64,000 nt of DNA, taken from contig NZ_BDBS01000033.1 in NCBI RefSeq assembly GCF_001613105.1, positions 62,001 to 126,000 on the forward strand, in the 5' to 3' direction. Below are positions 1 through 9,419 of this stretch, one piece after another; position 1 is the stretch's first letter, and every line of letters begins with the position of its first letter. The DNA comes from Nocardia pseudobrasiliensis NBRC 108224. Lineage in GTDB: Bacteria; Actinomycetota; Actinomycetes; Mycobacteriales; Mycobacteriaceae. The translations under genes were made by a program, and so were the position numbers. Under the pieces are notes generated by a model, which did no database searches, was not told the DNA's origin, and saw nothing but the letters and a program-made list of their open reading frames with translations.

Positions 1-334
1 CCGCGCGGTCTGGCTGGCCATCGCGCTGCACACCACCCCGGAGGTGCCGCTGCACCTCGAGCCGGAGGTGGCCGTGGTGACCCTCGGGGTCGAGACCGAT
101 GTCCTCGGACTCGACCTCGACGAGATCACCGCGGCCCAGCGTGCCGAGGTGGTGGCCGCGCATCCGCGTCCCGATTTCAAGAACCGCATCCTGCGCGCGT
201 TCCATCGGGGCATGGTCGATCGTCCCGACACCACCTTCGGCACCATGAACGACGATGTGCTGGCCCATTTCGACCCGTCGTTCCGGCGGCGGGACTTCGT
301 CGAGCTCATTCGCGACAGCGCCTGGCCGGAGTGA
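1..334 (+). CDS. HD-domain protein, C-terminal part (5' end outside window)
   Basis: The frame is open from base 2 to the TGA at 332-334 and gives about 110 residues. The opening segment WLAIALHTTPEVP, followed by VAVVTLGVETDVLG, resembles the C-terminal half of small actinobacterial HD-domain (predicted metal-dependent phosphohydrolase) proteins; that family assignment comes from memory of the motif. The His-Asp metal motif itself would lie upstream of the window, so catalytic competence cannot be judged. The gene converges on the ABC exporter, with 6 bp between the stop codons and no obvious terminator hairpin. Confidence 0.6.
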   Translation, partial: RAVWLAIALHTTPEVPLHLEPEVAVVTLGVETDVLGLDLDEITAAQRAEVVAAHPRPDFKNRILRAFHRGMVDRPDTTFGTMNDDVLAHFDPSFRRRDFVELIRDSAWPE

Positions 335-340
335 GCGACC

Positions 341-2221
341 CTACGCCGCAACGTGTTCGGTGTCGTCGGCGAACTGGGTGCGGTAAAGATCGGTGTAGCG
401 CCCGCCCGCCGCGAGCAGCTGGGTGTGGGTACCGCGTTCGACCACCCGGCCGTCCTCGATGACCAGGATCTGATCCGCGCCCCGCACGGTCGCCAGCCGA
501 TGCGCGATGACCAGTGCGGTCCGCCCGTCCAGCGCCTCGTCCAGTGCCGCCTGGACCGCGGCCTCGGAGGTCGAGTCCAGCGAGGCCGTCGCCTCGTCCA
601 GAATCACCACGCGCGGCTGCTTGAGCAGCAGGCGCGCGATGGTGAGGCGCTGGCGTTCGCCGCCGGACAGCCGGTAGCCGCGCTCGCCGACCATGGTGTC
701 CAGGCCGTCGGGCAGGGAGGCCACCAGATCGTGTAACCGGGCGCGCCGCAGCGCATCCCACATCTCGGCCTCCCCGGCCTCGGGCCGGGCCAGCAGCAGA
801 TTCGCGCGAATGGTGTCGTGAAAGAGATGACCGTCCTGGGTGACCAGGCCGACCGTGTCCTGAATCGAGCGTCCGGTCAGCTCGCGCACATCGGTCCCGC
901 CGAGGCGGACGGCGCCGGAGTCCACGTCGTACAGGCGCGAGATCAGCTGGGCGATGGTGGATTTCCCGGCCCCGGAAGAACCGACCAGGGCGATCATCTG
1001 ACCGGGTTCGGCGCGCAGCGAGATGCCGTGCAGTACTTCGACTCCGCCGCGCGTGTCCAGGGTAGCGACATCCTCGAGCGAGGCGAGCGACACCTTGTCG
1101 GCCGAGGGGTAGGCGAAGTGCACATTGTCGAATTCCACCGAAACCGGGCCCTCCGGAACGGATTTCGCCTCCGGCGCATCCTCGATCAGCGGCTTCAGAT
1201 CCAGGATCTCGAAGACCCGCTCGAAGCTGACCAGTGCCGACATGATGTCGACCCGCGCGCTGGCCAGGGCGGTCAGCGGGGAGTAGAGGCGGGTCAGCAG
1301 CAGCGAAAGCGCCACCACCGCACCGGCATCCAGCTCACCGCGCAGTGCGTACCAGCCGCCCAGTCCGTACACCAGCGCGATGGCCAGCGCCGACACCAGC
1401 GTCAGCGCGGTCACGAAGACGGTCTGCAGCATGGCCGTGCGCACGCCGATATCGCGCACCCGCCCGGCCCGCAGCGCGAATTCGGCCGACTCCTGCTGCG
1501 GTCGCCCGAACAGTTTGACCAGCGTCGCGCCGGGTGCTGAGAAGCGTTCGGTCATCTGGGTGCTCATCGCGGCATTGAGCTGGGCGGCCTCGCGCTGGAT
1601 TCCGGCGATCCGCTGACCCATACGCCGCGCGGGCAGCATGAACAGCGGCAGCAGCACCAGGGCCAGCAGGGTGATCTGCCAGGACAGTCGCACCATCACC
1701 CCGACCGTGAGCACGAGGGTGACGATATTGGTGACCACGCCGGACAGCGTGGTGCTGAAGGCCCGCTGCGCCCCGATGACATCGCTGTTCAAACGGCTGA
1801 CCAGCGCGCCGGTGCGGGTGCGGGTGAAGAACGCGATCGGCATCTTCTGCACGTGATCGAACACCGCGGTGCGCAGGTCCAGGATCAGTCCCTCACCGAT
1901 GCGCGAGGACAGCCAGCGAATGACGATGCCCAGCGCGGCGTCGAGTACCGCGACCGCGCCGATGATCACGGCAAGACCCACCACCGATCCGGGCGCGGCA
2001 TGTCCGACGATATCGTCGACCACCCGCCCGGCCAGGACGGGATTGGCCACCGCCAGAATTGCCGACAGCACGCTGAACAGCAGGAATCCGATCAGAGGCA
2101 GCCGGTGCGGGCGCGCGAAGCGCAGCATGCGCGCGGCCGTGGCCCGGCTCAACTTGCGCCGCTCCTGCGGCGCGTGCGCCTGCCGATACAGCTGACTCCA
2201 CGCCACCGATTCGATGCTCAT
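341..2221 (-). CDS. ABC exporter, fused permease-ATPase
   Basis: A 626-residue half-transporter: an N-terminal transmembrane region of about six helices (roughly residues 25-310), then a C-terminal nucleotide-binding domain. The ATPase shows Walker A GSSGAGKST, signature LSGGERQ, Walker B VVILDEATASLD and the switch histidine in IAHR. This is the MsbA/MDR-type architecture, expected to work as a dimer exporting lipid, peptide or drug across the inner membrane; the substrate cannot be read from sequence. The ATG at 2221 is chosen because GGAAGGAG lies six bases upstream. A longer open frame to 2296 exists but adds a low-complexity N-terminus. It is divergent from the oxidoreductase at 2359. 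Confidence 0.9.
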   Translation of the reverse strand: MSIESVAWSQLYRQAHAPQERRKLSRATAARMLRFARPHRLPLIGFLLFSVLSAILAVANPVLAGRVVDDIVGHAAPGSVVGLAVIIGAVAVLDAALGIVIRWLSSRIGEGLILDLRTAVFDHVQKMPIAFFTRTRTGALVSRLNSDVIGAQRAFSTTLSGVVTNIVTLVLTVGVMVRLSWQITLLALVLLPLFMLPARRMGQRIAGIQREAAQLNAAMSTQMTERFSAPGATLVKLFGRPQQESAEFALRAGRVRDIGVRTAMLQTVFVTALTLVSALAIALVYGLGGWYALRGELDAGAVVALSLLLTRLYSPLTALASARVDIMSALVSFERVFEILDLKPLIEDAPEAKSVPEGPVSVEFDNVHFAYPSADKVSLASLEDVATLDTRGGVEVLHGISLRAEPGQMIALVGSSGAGKSTIAQLISRLYDVDSGAVRLGGTDVRELTGRSIQDTVGLVTQDGHLFHDTIRANLLLARPEAGEAEMWDALRRARLHDLVASLPDGLDTMVGERGYRLSGGERQRLTIARLLLKQPRVVILDEATASLDSTSEAAVQAALDEALDGRTALVIAHRLATVRGADQILVIEDGRVVERGTHTQLLAAGGRYTDLYRTQFADDTEHVAA

Positions 2222-2358
2222 CCATCGCTCCTTCCGCTCCCGGCTCATCCAACCCCGGGCCACCGACACTAAGACCTCAACAATGGTTGAGAGCAAGCCT
2301 TACCGTCGTTCGCGGACAGCGAACGATCCGGCGCGTGGAGCCCGTAGAGTCGGCTGTC

Positions 2359-3261
2359 GTGAAGGCCATTCGATTCGAGCGTTTCGGCGGACCCGAGGTA
2401 CTGCAGCTGGTCGAAGTCCCCGTGCCCGAACCCACCGGAGCCCAGGTGCGGGTCGCGGTGCGGGTGGCGGGGGTCAATCCCGCGGATTGGAAGCGACGCG
2501 AGGGTGCGTTCGGGCCCCTCGAGTTCCCGGCGGGCACGGGCTTCGAGATCGCCGGAGTGGTGGATGCCGCGGGCCCCGAGGCGCGCTGGCGGGTGGGCGA
2601 CGAGGTGATCGGCTGGGCCCTCGACAACGCCGGTTATGCCGAATACACGCTGGCCACGCAGTTGGCTCCCAAGCCCGCGACACTGTCGTTCCCCGATGCG
2701 GTCGCGGTTCCGGTCGCGGCGAATACGGCCTCGGGCGGATTGGCCGCCCTGAAGGTCACCGCCGGAGACACCGTCCTCGTCAATGGCGCCTCGGGCGCGG
2801 TCGGCGCGATGGCCGTACAACTCGCCCGGGCCGCGGGCGCACAGGTGATCGGCACGGCCTCGGCGCGCAATCAAGAGATCGTGCGCGAACTGGGCGCCTC
2901 CGCGACCACCTACGGCGAGGGCGTCGTGGAGCGCGTGCGCGCCCTGGCCCCGGCGGGCGTCGACGCGATCTTCGACTGCGCGGGCCACGGATTCCTCGAT
3001 GCCGCAATCGAATTGCGCGGCGGCGTCGAGCGCATCGTGACCATCGCCGACGGCGCGGCGGCGGAGAAGGGCGTGCCGTTCTACTCCCGCGCGGGCGGCC
3101 CGGCCCTCGATATCGTCGAGCGGGTGGCGCGGCTGGTGGCCGAAGGCGAATTCCGGCTGCCCGGTCCGGCGCGCACATATCCGCTGGCCGAGGCCGCCGC
3201 CGCGCAGGCGCAGAGCCGCGACGGGCACGGCCTGGGCAAGATCGTCCTCATGGTCGGCTGA
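2359..3261 (+). CDS. Zinc-independent MDR / quinone-oxidoreductase-like NADPH oxidoreductase
   Basis: A 300-residue medium-chain dehydrogenase/reductase of the quinone oxidoreductase (zeta-crystallin) type. An N-terminal GroES-like fold begins VKAIRFERFGGPEV, with GVNPADWK as in the family, followed by a Rossmann segment with NGASGAVG for NADPH binding. No cluster of structural-zinc cysteines is visible, which fits the zinc-less subgroup. The GTG at 2359 is chosen because it begins the conserved N-terminus. A TAGAGT hexamer ends 8 nt before it and no Shine-Dalgarno is evident, so the mRNA may have almost no leader. It is followed after 15 bp by the FAD/Fe-S dehydrogenase, probably in the same transcript. 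Confidence 0.85.
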   Translation: MKAIRFERFGGPEVLQLVEVPVPEPTGAQVRVAVRVAGVNPADWKRREGAFGPLEFPAGTGFEIAGVVDAAGPEARWRVGDEVIGWALDNAGYAEYTLATQLAPKPATLSFPDAVAVPVAANTASGGLAALKVTAGDTVLVNGASGAVGAMAVQLARAAGAQVIGTASARNQEIVRELGASATTYGEGVVERVRALAPAGVDAIFDCAGHGFLDAAIELRGGVERIVTIADGAAAEKGVPFYSRAGGPALDIVERVARLVAEGEFRLPGPARTYPLAEAAAAQAQSRDGHGLGKIVLMVG

Positions 3262-3276
3262 TTCGGGGGTGGCGTC

Positions 3277-6135
3277 ATGACCGATTCGTGGGTGCGGGGG
3301 CTGCGCGCCGCGATCGACGGCGAGGTGGACACCGACGAGCGGCGGCGCGCGGAGTATTCCTCCGATGCCTCCAACTATCGGGTCCGCCCGGCGGCGGTGG
3401 TCTTCCCGCGCGGCACGGCCGATATCGCGGCCGCGCTGGAATGGGCCCGTGCCGCGGGCCTGCCGGTCACCGCGCGCGGCGCGGGAACCTCGGTGGCGGG
3501 CAATGCGATCGGTCCCGGTCTGGTGCTCGACTTCAGTCGCCATCTGAACGAGGTGCTGGAGATCGATCCCGAAAAGCGCTGTGCCCGAGTGCAACCCGGT
3601 GTTGTGCTGAGCCAGTTGCAACAGGCGGCCGCACCGCACGGATTGCGCTTCGGCCCGGATCCCTCGACGCAGAACCGCTGCACCCTGGGCGGCATGATCG
3701 GCAACAATGCCTGCGGACCGCGCGCGGTGGCCTGGGGGCGGACCTCCGATACCGTGCGTGAACTGAGGATTCTCGACGGCGTCGGCAGCGAACGCGTCCT
3801 GGGCGCGGGTTTGACATCGGTGCCGGGCCTATCCGAATTCACCCAGCGCAACCTCGCCCTGATCCGCACCGATCTGGGCCGTTTCGATCGTCAGGCCTCC
3901 GGTTACGGACTGGAACATCTACTGCCCGAGCGGGGTTCGTCGGCCGCCCGGGCCCTCGTCGGCGCGGAGGGTACCTGCGGCCTGCTGCTGGAGGCGACCG
4001 TCGACCTGGTCCCGCTGCCCGCCGCGACCCTGCTGGTGGTCCTCGGCTATCCCGATATGCCCACGGCCGCCGACGATATCGCCGCGGTCATGGCCCGCTC
4101 GCCGACCGCGGTCGAGGGTATCGACGCCCGGCTGGTGGATGTGGTGCGCGCCCACGGCCGCGCGGTTCCCGAATTGCCCACCGGCGGTGGCTGGTTGTTC
4201 GTGGAGCTCGCCGCCGACAGCGCCGAACTCGCGCACGAGCGGGCGGAACTGTTGTGTCGCGGCGTGAACGCGCTCGACAGCCGCATCGTCGCCGATCCGG
4301 CGGCGGCCGCGCGGCTGTGGCGGATTCGCGCCGACGGCGCGGGACTGGCCGGGCGGACCCCCGACGGCAAACCGGCCTGGCCGGGCTGGGAGGACGCCGC
4401 GGTGCCGCCGGAGAAGCTGGGTCCGTATCTGCGCGACTTCGACGAACTCATGCGCGCGCACCGGGTGGACGGCCTGCTCTACGGGCATATCGGCGACGGC
4501 TGCATACATGTCCGGCTGGATCTGCCGATCGCCGACGCGCCGCGACGGTTCCGGGAATTCCTCACCGATGCCGCGGATCTGGTTGTCCGCCACGGCGGTT
4601 CGCTGTCGGGCGAGCACGGCGACGGCCGGGCCCGCTCGGAACTGCTGGCGCGCATGTACTCCCCGCGGGCGCTGGCCGCCTTCGCGGAGTTCAAGGGCCT
4701 GTTCGATCCCGACGACGTGCTCAATCCGGGAGTGCTGGTGCGCCCGCGTCCCCTCGATGCCGATCTGCGACTGGTGGGCGTACCGCCGACCCGGCCCGCC
4801 GGAGGTTTCGCCTATCCCGCCGACGGCGATATCGCCACGGCCGTGCACCGCTGCGTCGGAATCGGTAAGTGCCGCGCCGACACTCGCGCGACCGGCGGTT
4901 TCATGTGCCCGTCCTATCTGGCCACCGCCGACGAGAAGGACAGCACCCGCGGCCGCGCCCGAGTTCTCCAGGAGGCCGTGCGTGGCGCGCTGGACTGGCG
5001 TTCCCCCGCCGTCTCCGAATCCCTGGATCTCTGCCTGTCCTGCAAGGCCTGCGCCTCCGACTGCCCGGCCGGCGTGGATATGGCCACCTACAAATCCGAA
5101 ACCCTGTACCGCCGCTACCGGCACCGCCCCCGCCCGCGTGACCACTACGCCCTGGGCCAACTCCCCCGCTGGCTGGCGGCCGCGACCCGAATCCCGCGAC
5201 TCGCCAACGCCCTCGCCGCATCCGGGGCCCTCCGTCGCCTGGGCCTGCGCGCCGCGGGCGTCGATCCGCGCCGCCAGGTTCCGACCTTGGCGGACAAGAG
5301 CTTCCGAGCCCATTGGCGCGCCCGCCGCCACACCCCGCGACCGGATTCACCCGGCGGCACCGCCGCGCTCGGCTCCGTAGGCGCGACGCGACCGAATTCC
5401 GCCGCGGAGTCCTCGCCCGCATCGGGAGGCGCTCGACCGGCCGTCATGCTGTGGATCGATACGTTCACCGACGCGTTCGATCCCGATATCGCCTGGGCCG
5501 CGGCCGAACTCATCGAATCGCTGGGCTATGCGGTGAGCATCCCGGAACGACGCGTGTGCTGCGGCCTCACCTGGATCAGCACCGGCCAGCTCGACGGCGC
5601 GCGAAAACGTCTGCGCGCCACGCTGTCCGCGCTCGAGGAACATATCGCCGCGGGTGGCGTGGTGGTTGGACTGGAGCCGTCCTGTACTGCGGTATTGCGA
5701 TCGGATCTGCTGGAACTGCTGCCCGAGGATCCGCGGGCGCCGCGGACGGCGAGGGCCGTGCGCACGCTGGCGGAATTCCTGGAGGCCGATCCGACCTGGC
5801 GACCGCCGGACCTGTCCGGGCGGACGGTACTCGTCCAGCCGCACTGCCATCAGCACGCCGTACTCGGTTTCGAGGCCGATCTCCGAATTCTGCGACAGAC
5901 GGGCGCGAAAGTGACCGAGGTCACTGGATGCTGTGGACTTGCTGGGAATTTCGGCATGCAGGCCGGACATTACGAGATATCCGTGGCCGTCGCCGAAAAC
6001 GGTCTACTGCCCGCCTTGCGCGCGGCCGGGGACGACACGACCTTCCTGGCGGACGGATTCTCCTGCCGCACCCAGGCCGCCCAATTGGGCAACCGGGCGG
6101 GCGGACATCTGGCCCAGCTACTGCTGGGCCGTTGA
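3277..6135 (+). CDS. FAD-linked 2-hydroxyacid dehydrogenase fused to Fe-S and CCG domains
   Basis: A 952-residue three-part oxidoreductase. Residues about 35-270 are a PCMH-type FAD-binding domain (ARGAGTSVAGNAIG), followed by the FAD-oxidase C-terminal cap with GEHGDG. Residues about 520-610 carry ferredoxin-like cysteines (C526, C532, C544; then C586, C589, C592 and C596 in CLSCKACASDC). The C-terminal third carries two CCG motifs (VCCGLTW and GCCGLAGNFG) of the glycolate-oxidase/heterodisulfide-reductase type. Such fusions oxidise D-lactate, D-2-hydroxyglutarate or glycolate and pass electrons to a quinone or carrier; the substrate here is not determined. A low-complexity linker (about residues 695-720) separates the Fe-S and CCG parts. 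It is probably co-transcribed with the upstream oxidoreductase. Confidence 0.88.
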   Translation: MTDSWVRGLRAAIDGEVDTDERRRAEYSSDASNYRVRPAAVVFPRGTADIAAALEWARAAGLPVTARGAGTSVAGNAIGPGLVLDFSRHLNEVLEIDPEKRCARVQPGVVLSQLQQAAAPHGLRFGPDPSTQNRCTLGGMIGNNACGPRAVAWGRTSDTVRELRILDGVGSERVLGAGLTSVPGLSEFTQRNLALIRTDLGRFDRQASGYGLEHLLPERGSSAARALVGAEGTCGLLLEATVDLVPLPAATLLVVLGYPDMPTAADDIAAVMARSPTAVEGIDARLVDVVRAHGRAVPELPTGGGWLFVELAADSAELAHERAELLCRGVNALDSRIVADPAAAARLWRIRADGAGLAGRTPDGKPAWPGWEDAAVPPEKLGPYLRDFDELMRAHRVDGLLYGHIGDGCIHVRLDLPIADAPRRFREFLTDAADLVVRHGGSLSGEHGDGRARSELLARMYSPRALAAFAEFKGLFDPDDVLNPGVLVRPRPLDADLRLVGVPPTRPAGGFAYPADGDIATAVHRCVGIGKCRADTRATGGFMCPSYLATADEKDSTRGRARVLQEAVRGALDWRSPAVSESLDLCLSCKACASDCPAGVDMATYKSETLYRRYRHRPRPRDHYALGQLPRWLAAATRIPRLANALAASGALRRLGLRAAGVDPRRQVPTLADKSFRAHWRARRHTPRPDSPGGTAALGSVGATRPNSAAESSPASGGARPAVMLWIDTFTDAFDPDIAWAAAELIESLGYAVSIPERRVCCGLTWISTGQLDGARKRLRATLSALEEHIAAGGVVVGLEPSCTAVLRSDLLELLPEDPRAPRTARAVRTLAEFLEADPTWRPPDLSGRTVLVQPHCHQHAVLGFEADLRILRQTGAKVTEVTGCCGLAGNFGMQAGHYEISVAVAENGLLPALRAAGDDTTFLADGFSCRTQAAQLGNRAGGHLAQLLLGR

Positions 6136-6138
6136 GGG

Positions 6139-6243
6139 TCAGCTGCCGAACGGCAGGGTGCCCGGCGGGATCTGGTAGCCCGAGCTGCCCGCGCTCACCC
6201 CACCCCACGCGTTGAGCAGCCAGTTCAGAATATTGGTAAGCAT
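6139..6243 (-). CDS. 34-residue peptide gene, unknown
   Basis: A short ORF encoding 34 residues that starts MLTNILNWLLNAWGG and ends PFGS. Its start is well supported: GGAGG lies six bases upstream of the ATG. The first 15 residues could form an amphipathic or hydrophobic helix with tryptophans, and the rest is Gly/Ser/Pro-rich. It sits tail-to-tail with the FAD/Fe-S dehydrogenase (3 bp apart) and divergent from the DNA glycosylase. No known family is recognised. It could be a small membrane-associated peptide or a leader; coding status rests on the ribosome site and open frame alone. Confidence 0.55.
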   Translation of the reverse strand: MLTNILNWLLNAWGGVSAGSSGYQIPPGTLPFGS

Positions 6244-6384
6244 GGAAAACCTCCGTCGCGGCGGATGCCCATCAATTGCCGATGAGGCCGATCGAATGAG
6301 AAATCGCCGTATGTGATCGTTCCGTTACAACGTAGCGGCCGCCGCCGATCCGGGCTATTCGCAGTTGCCATTCTCACGATGCGG

Positions 6385-6390
6385 CACAAT
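6385..6390 (+). promoter_or_regulatory. Predicted -10 of a leaderless promoter
   Basis: CACAAT ends exactly six bases before the GTG at 6397, with no Shine-Dalgarno upstream of that codon. The second A and last T fit the actinobacterial xAxxxT core. The same hexamer in the same position precedes the Nudix gene at 53428. Confidence 0.45.
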
Positions 6391-6396
6391 GACCCG

Positions 6397-7323
6397 GTGA
6401 CAACCGAGATCGACGGCCTGCTGCGCACGGTGACGGCCGACCGCCCGATCGATCTCGCGCACACCGTCGCTCCGCTGCGTCGCGGAACCGGCGACCCCTG
6501 TCACCGCGTCACCGCCGACGGTGCGCACTGGCAGGTCTCGCGCATGCCGACCGGCCCGGTCACCTACCGCTTGACCCAATCCGGGCCGTGCGGCGCGGTC
6601 GCGCGGGCCTGGGGTCCCGGCGCCGCGGAATTCCTCGACCGGCTGGACCACATGCTGTGTCTGGACGAGGACATCACCGAATTCGCGCCCACCCATCCCA
6701 AGATCGCCGAGGCGCACCGCCGCTTCCCGGGCCTGCGCATGCTGCGCACCGGACTGGTTTTCGAAAGCCTGGTCCCCGCGGTGCTGGAACAGCGCGTACA
6801 CACCATCTCCGCTCGCGCGTCGTGGCGAAAGCTGGTGTGGCAGTTCGGCGAACCCGCGCCGGGACCGGTTCCCGGACCGATGCGCGTACCGCCCGATGCC
6901 GAGACCTGGCGGCACATCCCGTCCTGGACCTACCACCGCGCCAATGTCGATCCGCAGCGCGCCCGCACCATCGTGCTGGCCGCGCGCATGGCCGACAAGC
7001 TGGAACAGGCCGCCACCATGGGCCATGCCGAGGCCGCCCGCCGCCTGTGCGCGGTCCCGGGCATCGGAATCTGGACCGCCGCCGAGATCGCCCAGCGCGC
7101 CTTCGGCGATCCGGATGCGTTGTCGGTCGGCGATTTCCATTTGGCGGCCATCGTCGGCTGGACCCTGCTCGGCCATCCGATCGACGACGACGCCATGGTC
7201 GAATATCTCGAACCGCTGCGCCCGCACCGCTATCGCGTGGTCCGCCTGCTGGAGATCTCCGGCCAGGCCCGCAAACCCAAATTCGGCCCGCGTACCCCGC
7301 TGGTGGACATCAGCCGGATCTGA
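6397..7323 (+). CDS. DNA-3-methyladenine glycosylase family (AlkA/HhH-GPD)
   Basis: A 308-residue base-excision-repair glycosylase. The helix-hairpin-helix is seen in AVPGIGIWTAAEIAQ, followed by the segment ending VGDFHLA, which places the catalytic aspartate in the family position. It would remove alkylated purines such as 3-methyladenine from DNA in the cytoplasm. The GTG at 6397 is preferred because a -10-like hexamer lies six bases upstream (leaderless reading). An in-frame ATG at 6379 is an alternative that adds six residues. It is a stand-alone gene, convergent with the ABC importer operon, with only 6 bp between the stops. Confidence 0.85.
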   Translation: MTTEIDGLLRTVTADRPIDLAHTVAPLRRGTGDPCHRVTADGAHWQVSRMPTGPVTYRLTQSGPCGAVARAWGPGAAEFLDRLDHMLCLDEDITEFAPTHPKIAEAHRRFPGLRMLRTGLVFESLVPAVLEQRVHTISARASWRKLVWQFGEPAPGPVPGPMRVPPDAETWRHIPSWTYHRANVDPQRARTIVLAARMADKLEQAATMGHAEAARRLCAVPGIGIWTAAEIAQRAFGDPDALSVGDFHLAAIVGWTLLGHPIDDDAMVEYLEPLRPHRYRVVRLLEISGQARKPKFGPRTPLVDISRI

Positions 7324-7329
7324 GCGCCC

Positions 7330-8601
7330 TCACTGCCGTCCCGCGGCTCGGTCCGCGGCGGCGCGGGCTCGAGACAGTGCCTCGGGCACCGGAATTCGGC
7401 CCAGGAACATCTCACCGAGGATCGGATCCATGGCCTTCAACGCCGCCGGAAAGCCGGGCCCGCCGCCGGATCCGATTCGCGGCCCGTCGACGACATCGAA
7501 GAACGGAGCCACCTCGATCCCCCTGCGCGCCCAGTACTCTCGATACACCCGCTGATCGGCCACGACCGCGGGAATGCTCGCCCCGCCCTCGCCGAGATAC
7601 CGATTGCCCTCGGCGCTGCCCAGCCAGCCGAGTACCCGGCGGACCGCATCGGGATGGCGCGTGGCGGCATTGCCCGCGACCCCGATGGCATTGTCGGTGC
7701 TGACCCGGCCCGCCGGTCCGCGCGGTAGCATCGCGACACCCCAGCCGAAGGCGGCCTGTTCGGCGATCGTGGCCAGGTTGTAGGTCCCCGACTGGAACAG
7801 TGCCATCTTCCCCTGCAGGAACGCCGTTCTCGCGAAATCCCGGCTGGTATTGGTATCGGCCGCCGAGGGGGCCAGCCGATCGGCGACGAGCCGGGTCAGA
7901 TAGCCGTAGGCGGTCACGCCGTGCGCGTCGTCGAATACGAACCGATCGCCGTCCTGGAATCGCCCGCCGGCCGAACCCAGATACGGCAGCTCGATGGACT
8001 GCAGATCGTGGGCCGCGTTGTACGGCCACGGCGCCACCGCGGCGAGCCGACGCAGCAGCGGCCGCAACGTATCGTCCGCGCCCGGACTCCACCGCAGATC
8101 CGCCAGCTCGGCCGGATCGACGCCCGCGGCCGCGAGCAGATCCCGGTTGTAGTAGACGGCGGTCCCGCCGTCCACGAATTGCGGTACCGCCCAGAGCTTT
8201 CCGGCGCGGGTGTACTGCGCGACCGCCCCCGGATCCCAGGCCGCCGCGGCCCGCGGGCCGAGCAGAGCGCCGATATCGAACAGCCGCGAAGCATCGGCAT
8301 AATCCTCGTAGGCATTGGTCCAGAACAGATCGTCGGCCGCACCGCCCGCCACGTCCAGGCGCAACTTCTCCGGATACGACCCCCACGGCACGACCGTGAT
8401 CCGCACCCGCACATCGGGATTGGCCCGCTCGAAGGCGTCCAGCGATGCGCGATAGGCCGGGACGAAGCTCTCGTCCCAGATTCGCAGTCGTAACAGCGTC
8501 TGCCCGGATCCCTCGTCGGTCCGTCCCAACCACAGCGCCGCGGCGATCAGAACCACCGCCGACAGTGCCAGACCCAGGACGGCCCGTGTCGAGGACTTCA
8601 T
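7330..8601 (-). CDS. ABC importer sugar-type substrate-binding protein
   Basis: A 423-residue extracellular solute-binding protein of family 1 (maltose/oligosaccharide type). After an N-terminal hydrophobic segment (residues about 7-27) the mature part opens LRIWDESFVPAYRASLDAF, and an FQSGTYN segment follows as in the family. No lipobox cysteine follows the hydrophobic segment, so it appears to be membrane-anchored by an uncleaved helix or secreted rather than a lipoprotein. It is the last gene of a three-gene importer; its ATG overlaps the upstream permease stop by 4 bp (ATGA). The ligand is not determined, though a carbohydrate is likely from the family. Confidence 0.88.
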   Translation of the reverse strand: MKSSTRAVLGLALSAVVLIAAALWLGRTDEGSGQTLLRLRIWDESFVPAYRASLDAFERANPDVRVRITVVPWGSYPEKLRLDVAGGAADDLFWTNAYEDYADASRLFDIGALLGPRAAAAWDPGAVAQYTRAGKLWAVPQFVDGGTAVYYNRDLLAAAGVDPAELADLRWSPGADDTLRPLLRRLAAVAPWPYNAAHDLQSIELPYLGSAGGRFQDGDRFVFDDAHGVTAYGYLTRLVADRLAPSAADTNTSRDFARTAFLQGKMALFQSGTYNLATIAEQAAFGWGVAMLPRGPAGRVSTDNAIGVAGNAATRHPDAVRRVLGWLGSAEGNRYLGEGGASIPAVVADQRVYREYWARRGIEVAPFFDVVDGPRIGSGGGPGFPAALKAMDPILGEMFLGRIPVPEALSRARAAADRAAGRQ

Positions 8602-9419
8602 TTCAACCCCGTCCAGGAGATCGACCGCAGCACCTGCCGCTGGAACACCACGAACAGCACGATCAGCGGCGCGATCGCCAGGGTGGTCGCGGCCGTCACC
8701 AGGGTCCAGCGCGCGTTGTACTCGGTCTGCAGATTCGCCGTCGCCACGGTCAGCACCTGCCAGGTCCGGCCGCTGCTCGCGACCAGCGGCCACATGAAGT
8801 TGTTCCACTGCGAGACGACGGTGATCACGGTCAGCGTGGCGAGAATCGGGCGACTCATCGGAACCACCACGTGCACGATGACATCGAGGGTCGAGGCCCC
8901 GTCCAGTCGCGCGGCCCCGATCAATTCCTCCGGTATGCCGCGAAAGTACTGGCGCAGCAGGAAGATCGCGTAGGGCGAGCCGAACACGAACGGCAATACC
9001 AGCGCCCAGAAGGTGTTCAGCCATCCCAGCTTCGCGAACAGCAGATACAGCGGAATCAGCGTGACCATGGGCGGCACCATCATGGTGGCCAGGTACACCC
9101 AGAACAGCGCGTCGCGCCCGGGAAATTCGGTGCGCGCGAAGGCGTATGCGGCCAGCACCGAGAACACCACCTGCCCGAGGGTGATGCACGCGGTCATCAG
9201 CGCCGTCACCGCCAGCGCCCGCCCGAGCCCCTGATCCAGCACCGTGCGGAAATTCTCGCCCGTCACCGGATCCGGCCACGCCAGCGGCGATTCCGACGCG
9301 AACCGCTCCGGCGTCTTCACCGCCGTGAGCGCGCTCAGCGCCAACGGCGCGACCGCGAGCACCGCACCCGCCAGCAGCGCCAGATAGGCGAGCGCGCCGC
9401 GCGCCACATCAGTCCGCAT
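8598..9419 (-). CDS. ABC sugar-type importer permease (MalG-like)
   Basis: A 273-residue inner-membrane permease with about six predicted helices. The EAA-loop region is seen as IPEELIGAARLDGAS, which docks the ATPase. The family is the MalG/UgpE carbohydrate uptake permeases. The start overlaps the preceding permease gene by 11 bp and the stop overlaps the binding-protein start by 4 bp, so translation is coupled. No ATPase gene is present in the cluster, so a shared MsmK-type ATPase encoded elsewhere is expected. Confidence 0.88.
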   Translation of the reverse strand: MRTDVARGALAYLALLAGAVLAVAPLALSALTAVKTPERFASESPLAWPDPVTGENFRTVLDQGLGRALAVTALMTACITLGQVVFSVLAAYAFARTEFPGRDALFWVYLATMMVPPMVTLIPLYLLFAKLGWLNTFWALVLPFVFGSPYAIFLLRQYFRGIPEELIGAARLDGASTLDVIVHVVVPMSRPILATLTVITVVSQWNNFMWPLVASSGRTWQVLTVATANLQTEYNARWTLVTAATTLAIAPLIVLFVVFQRQVLRSISWTGLK

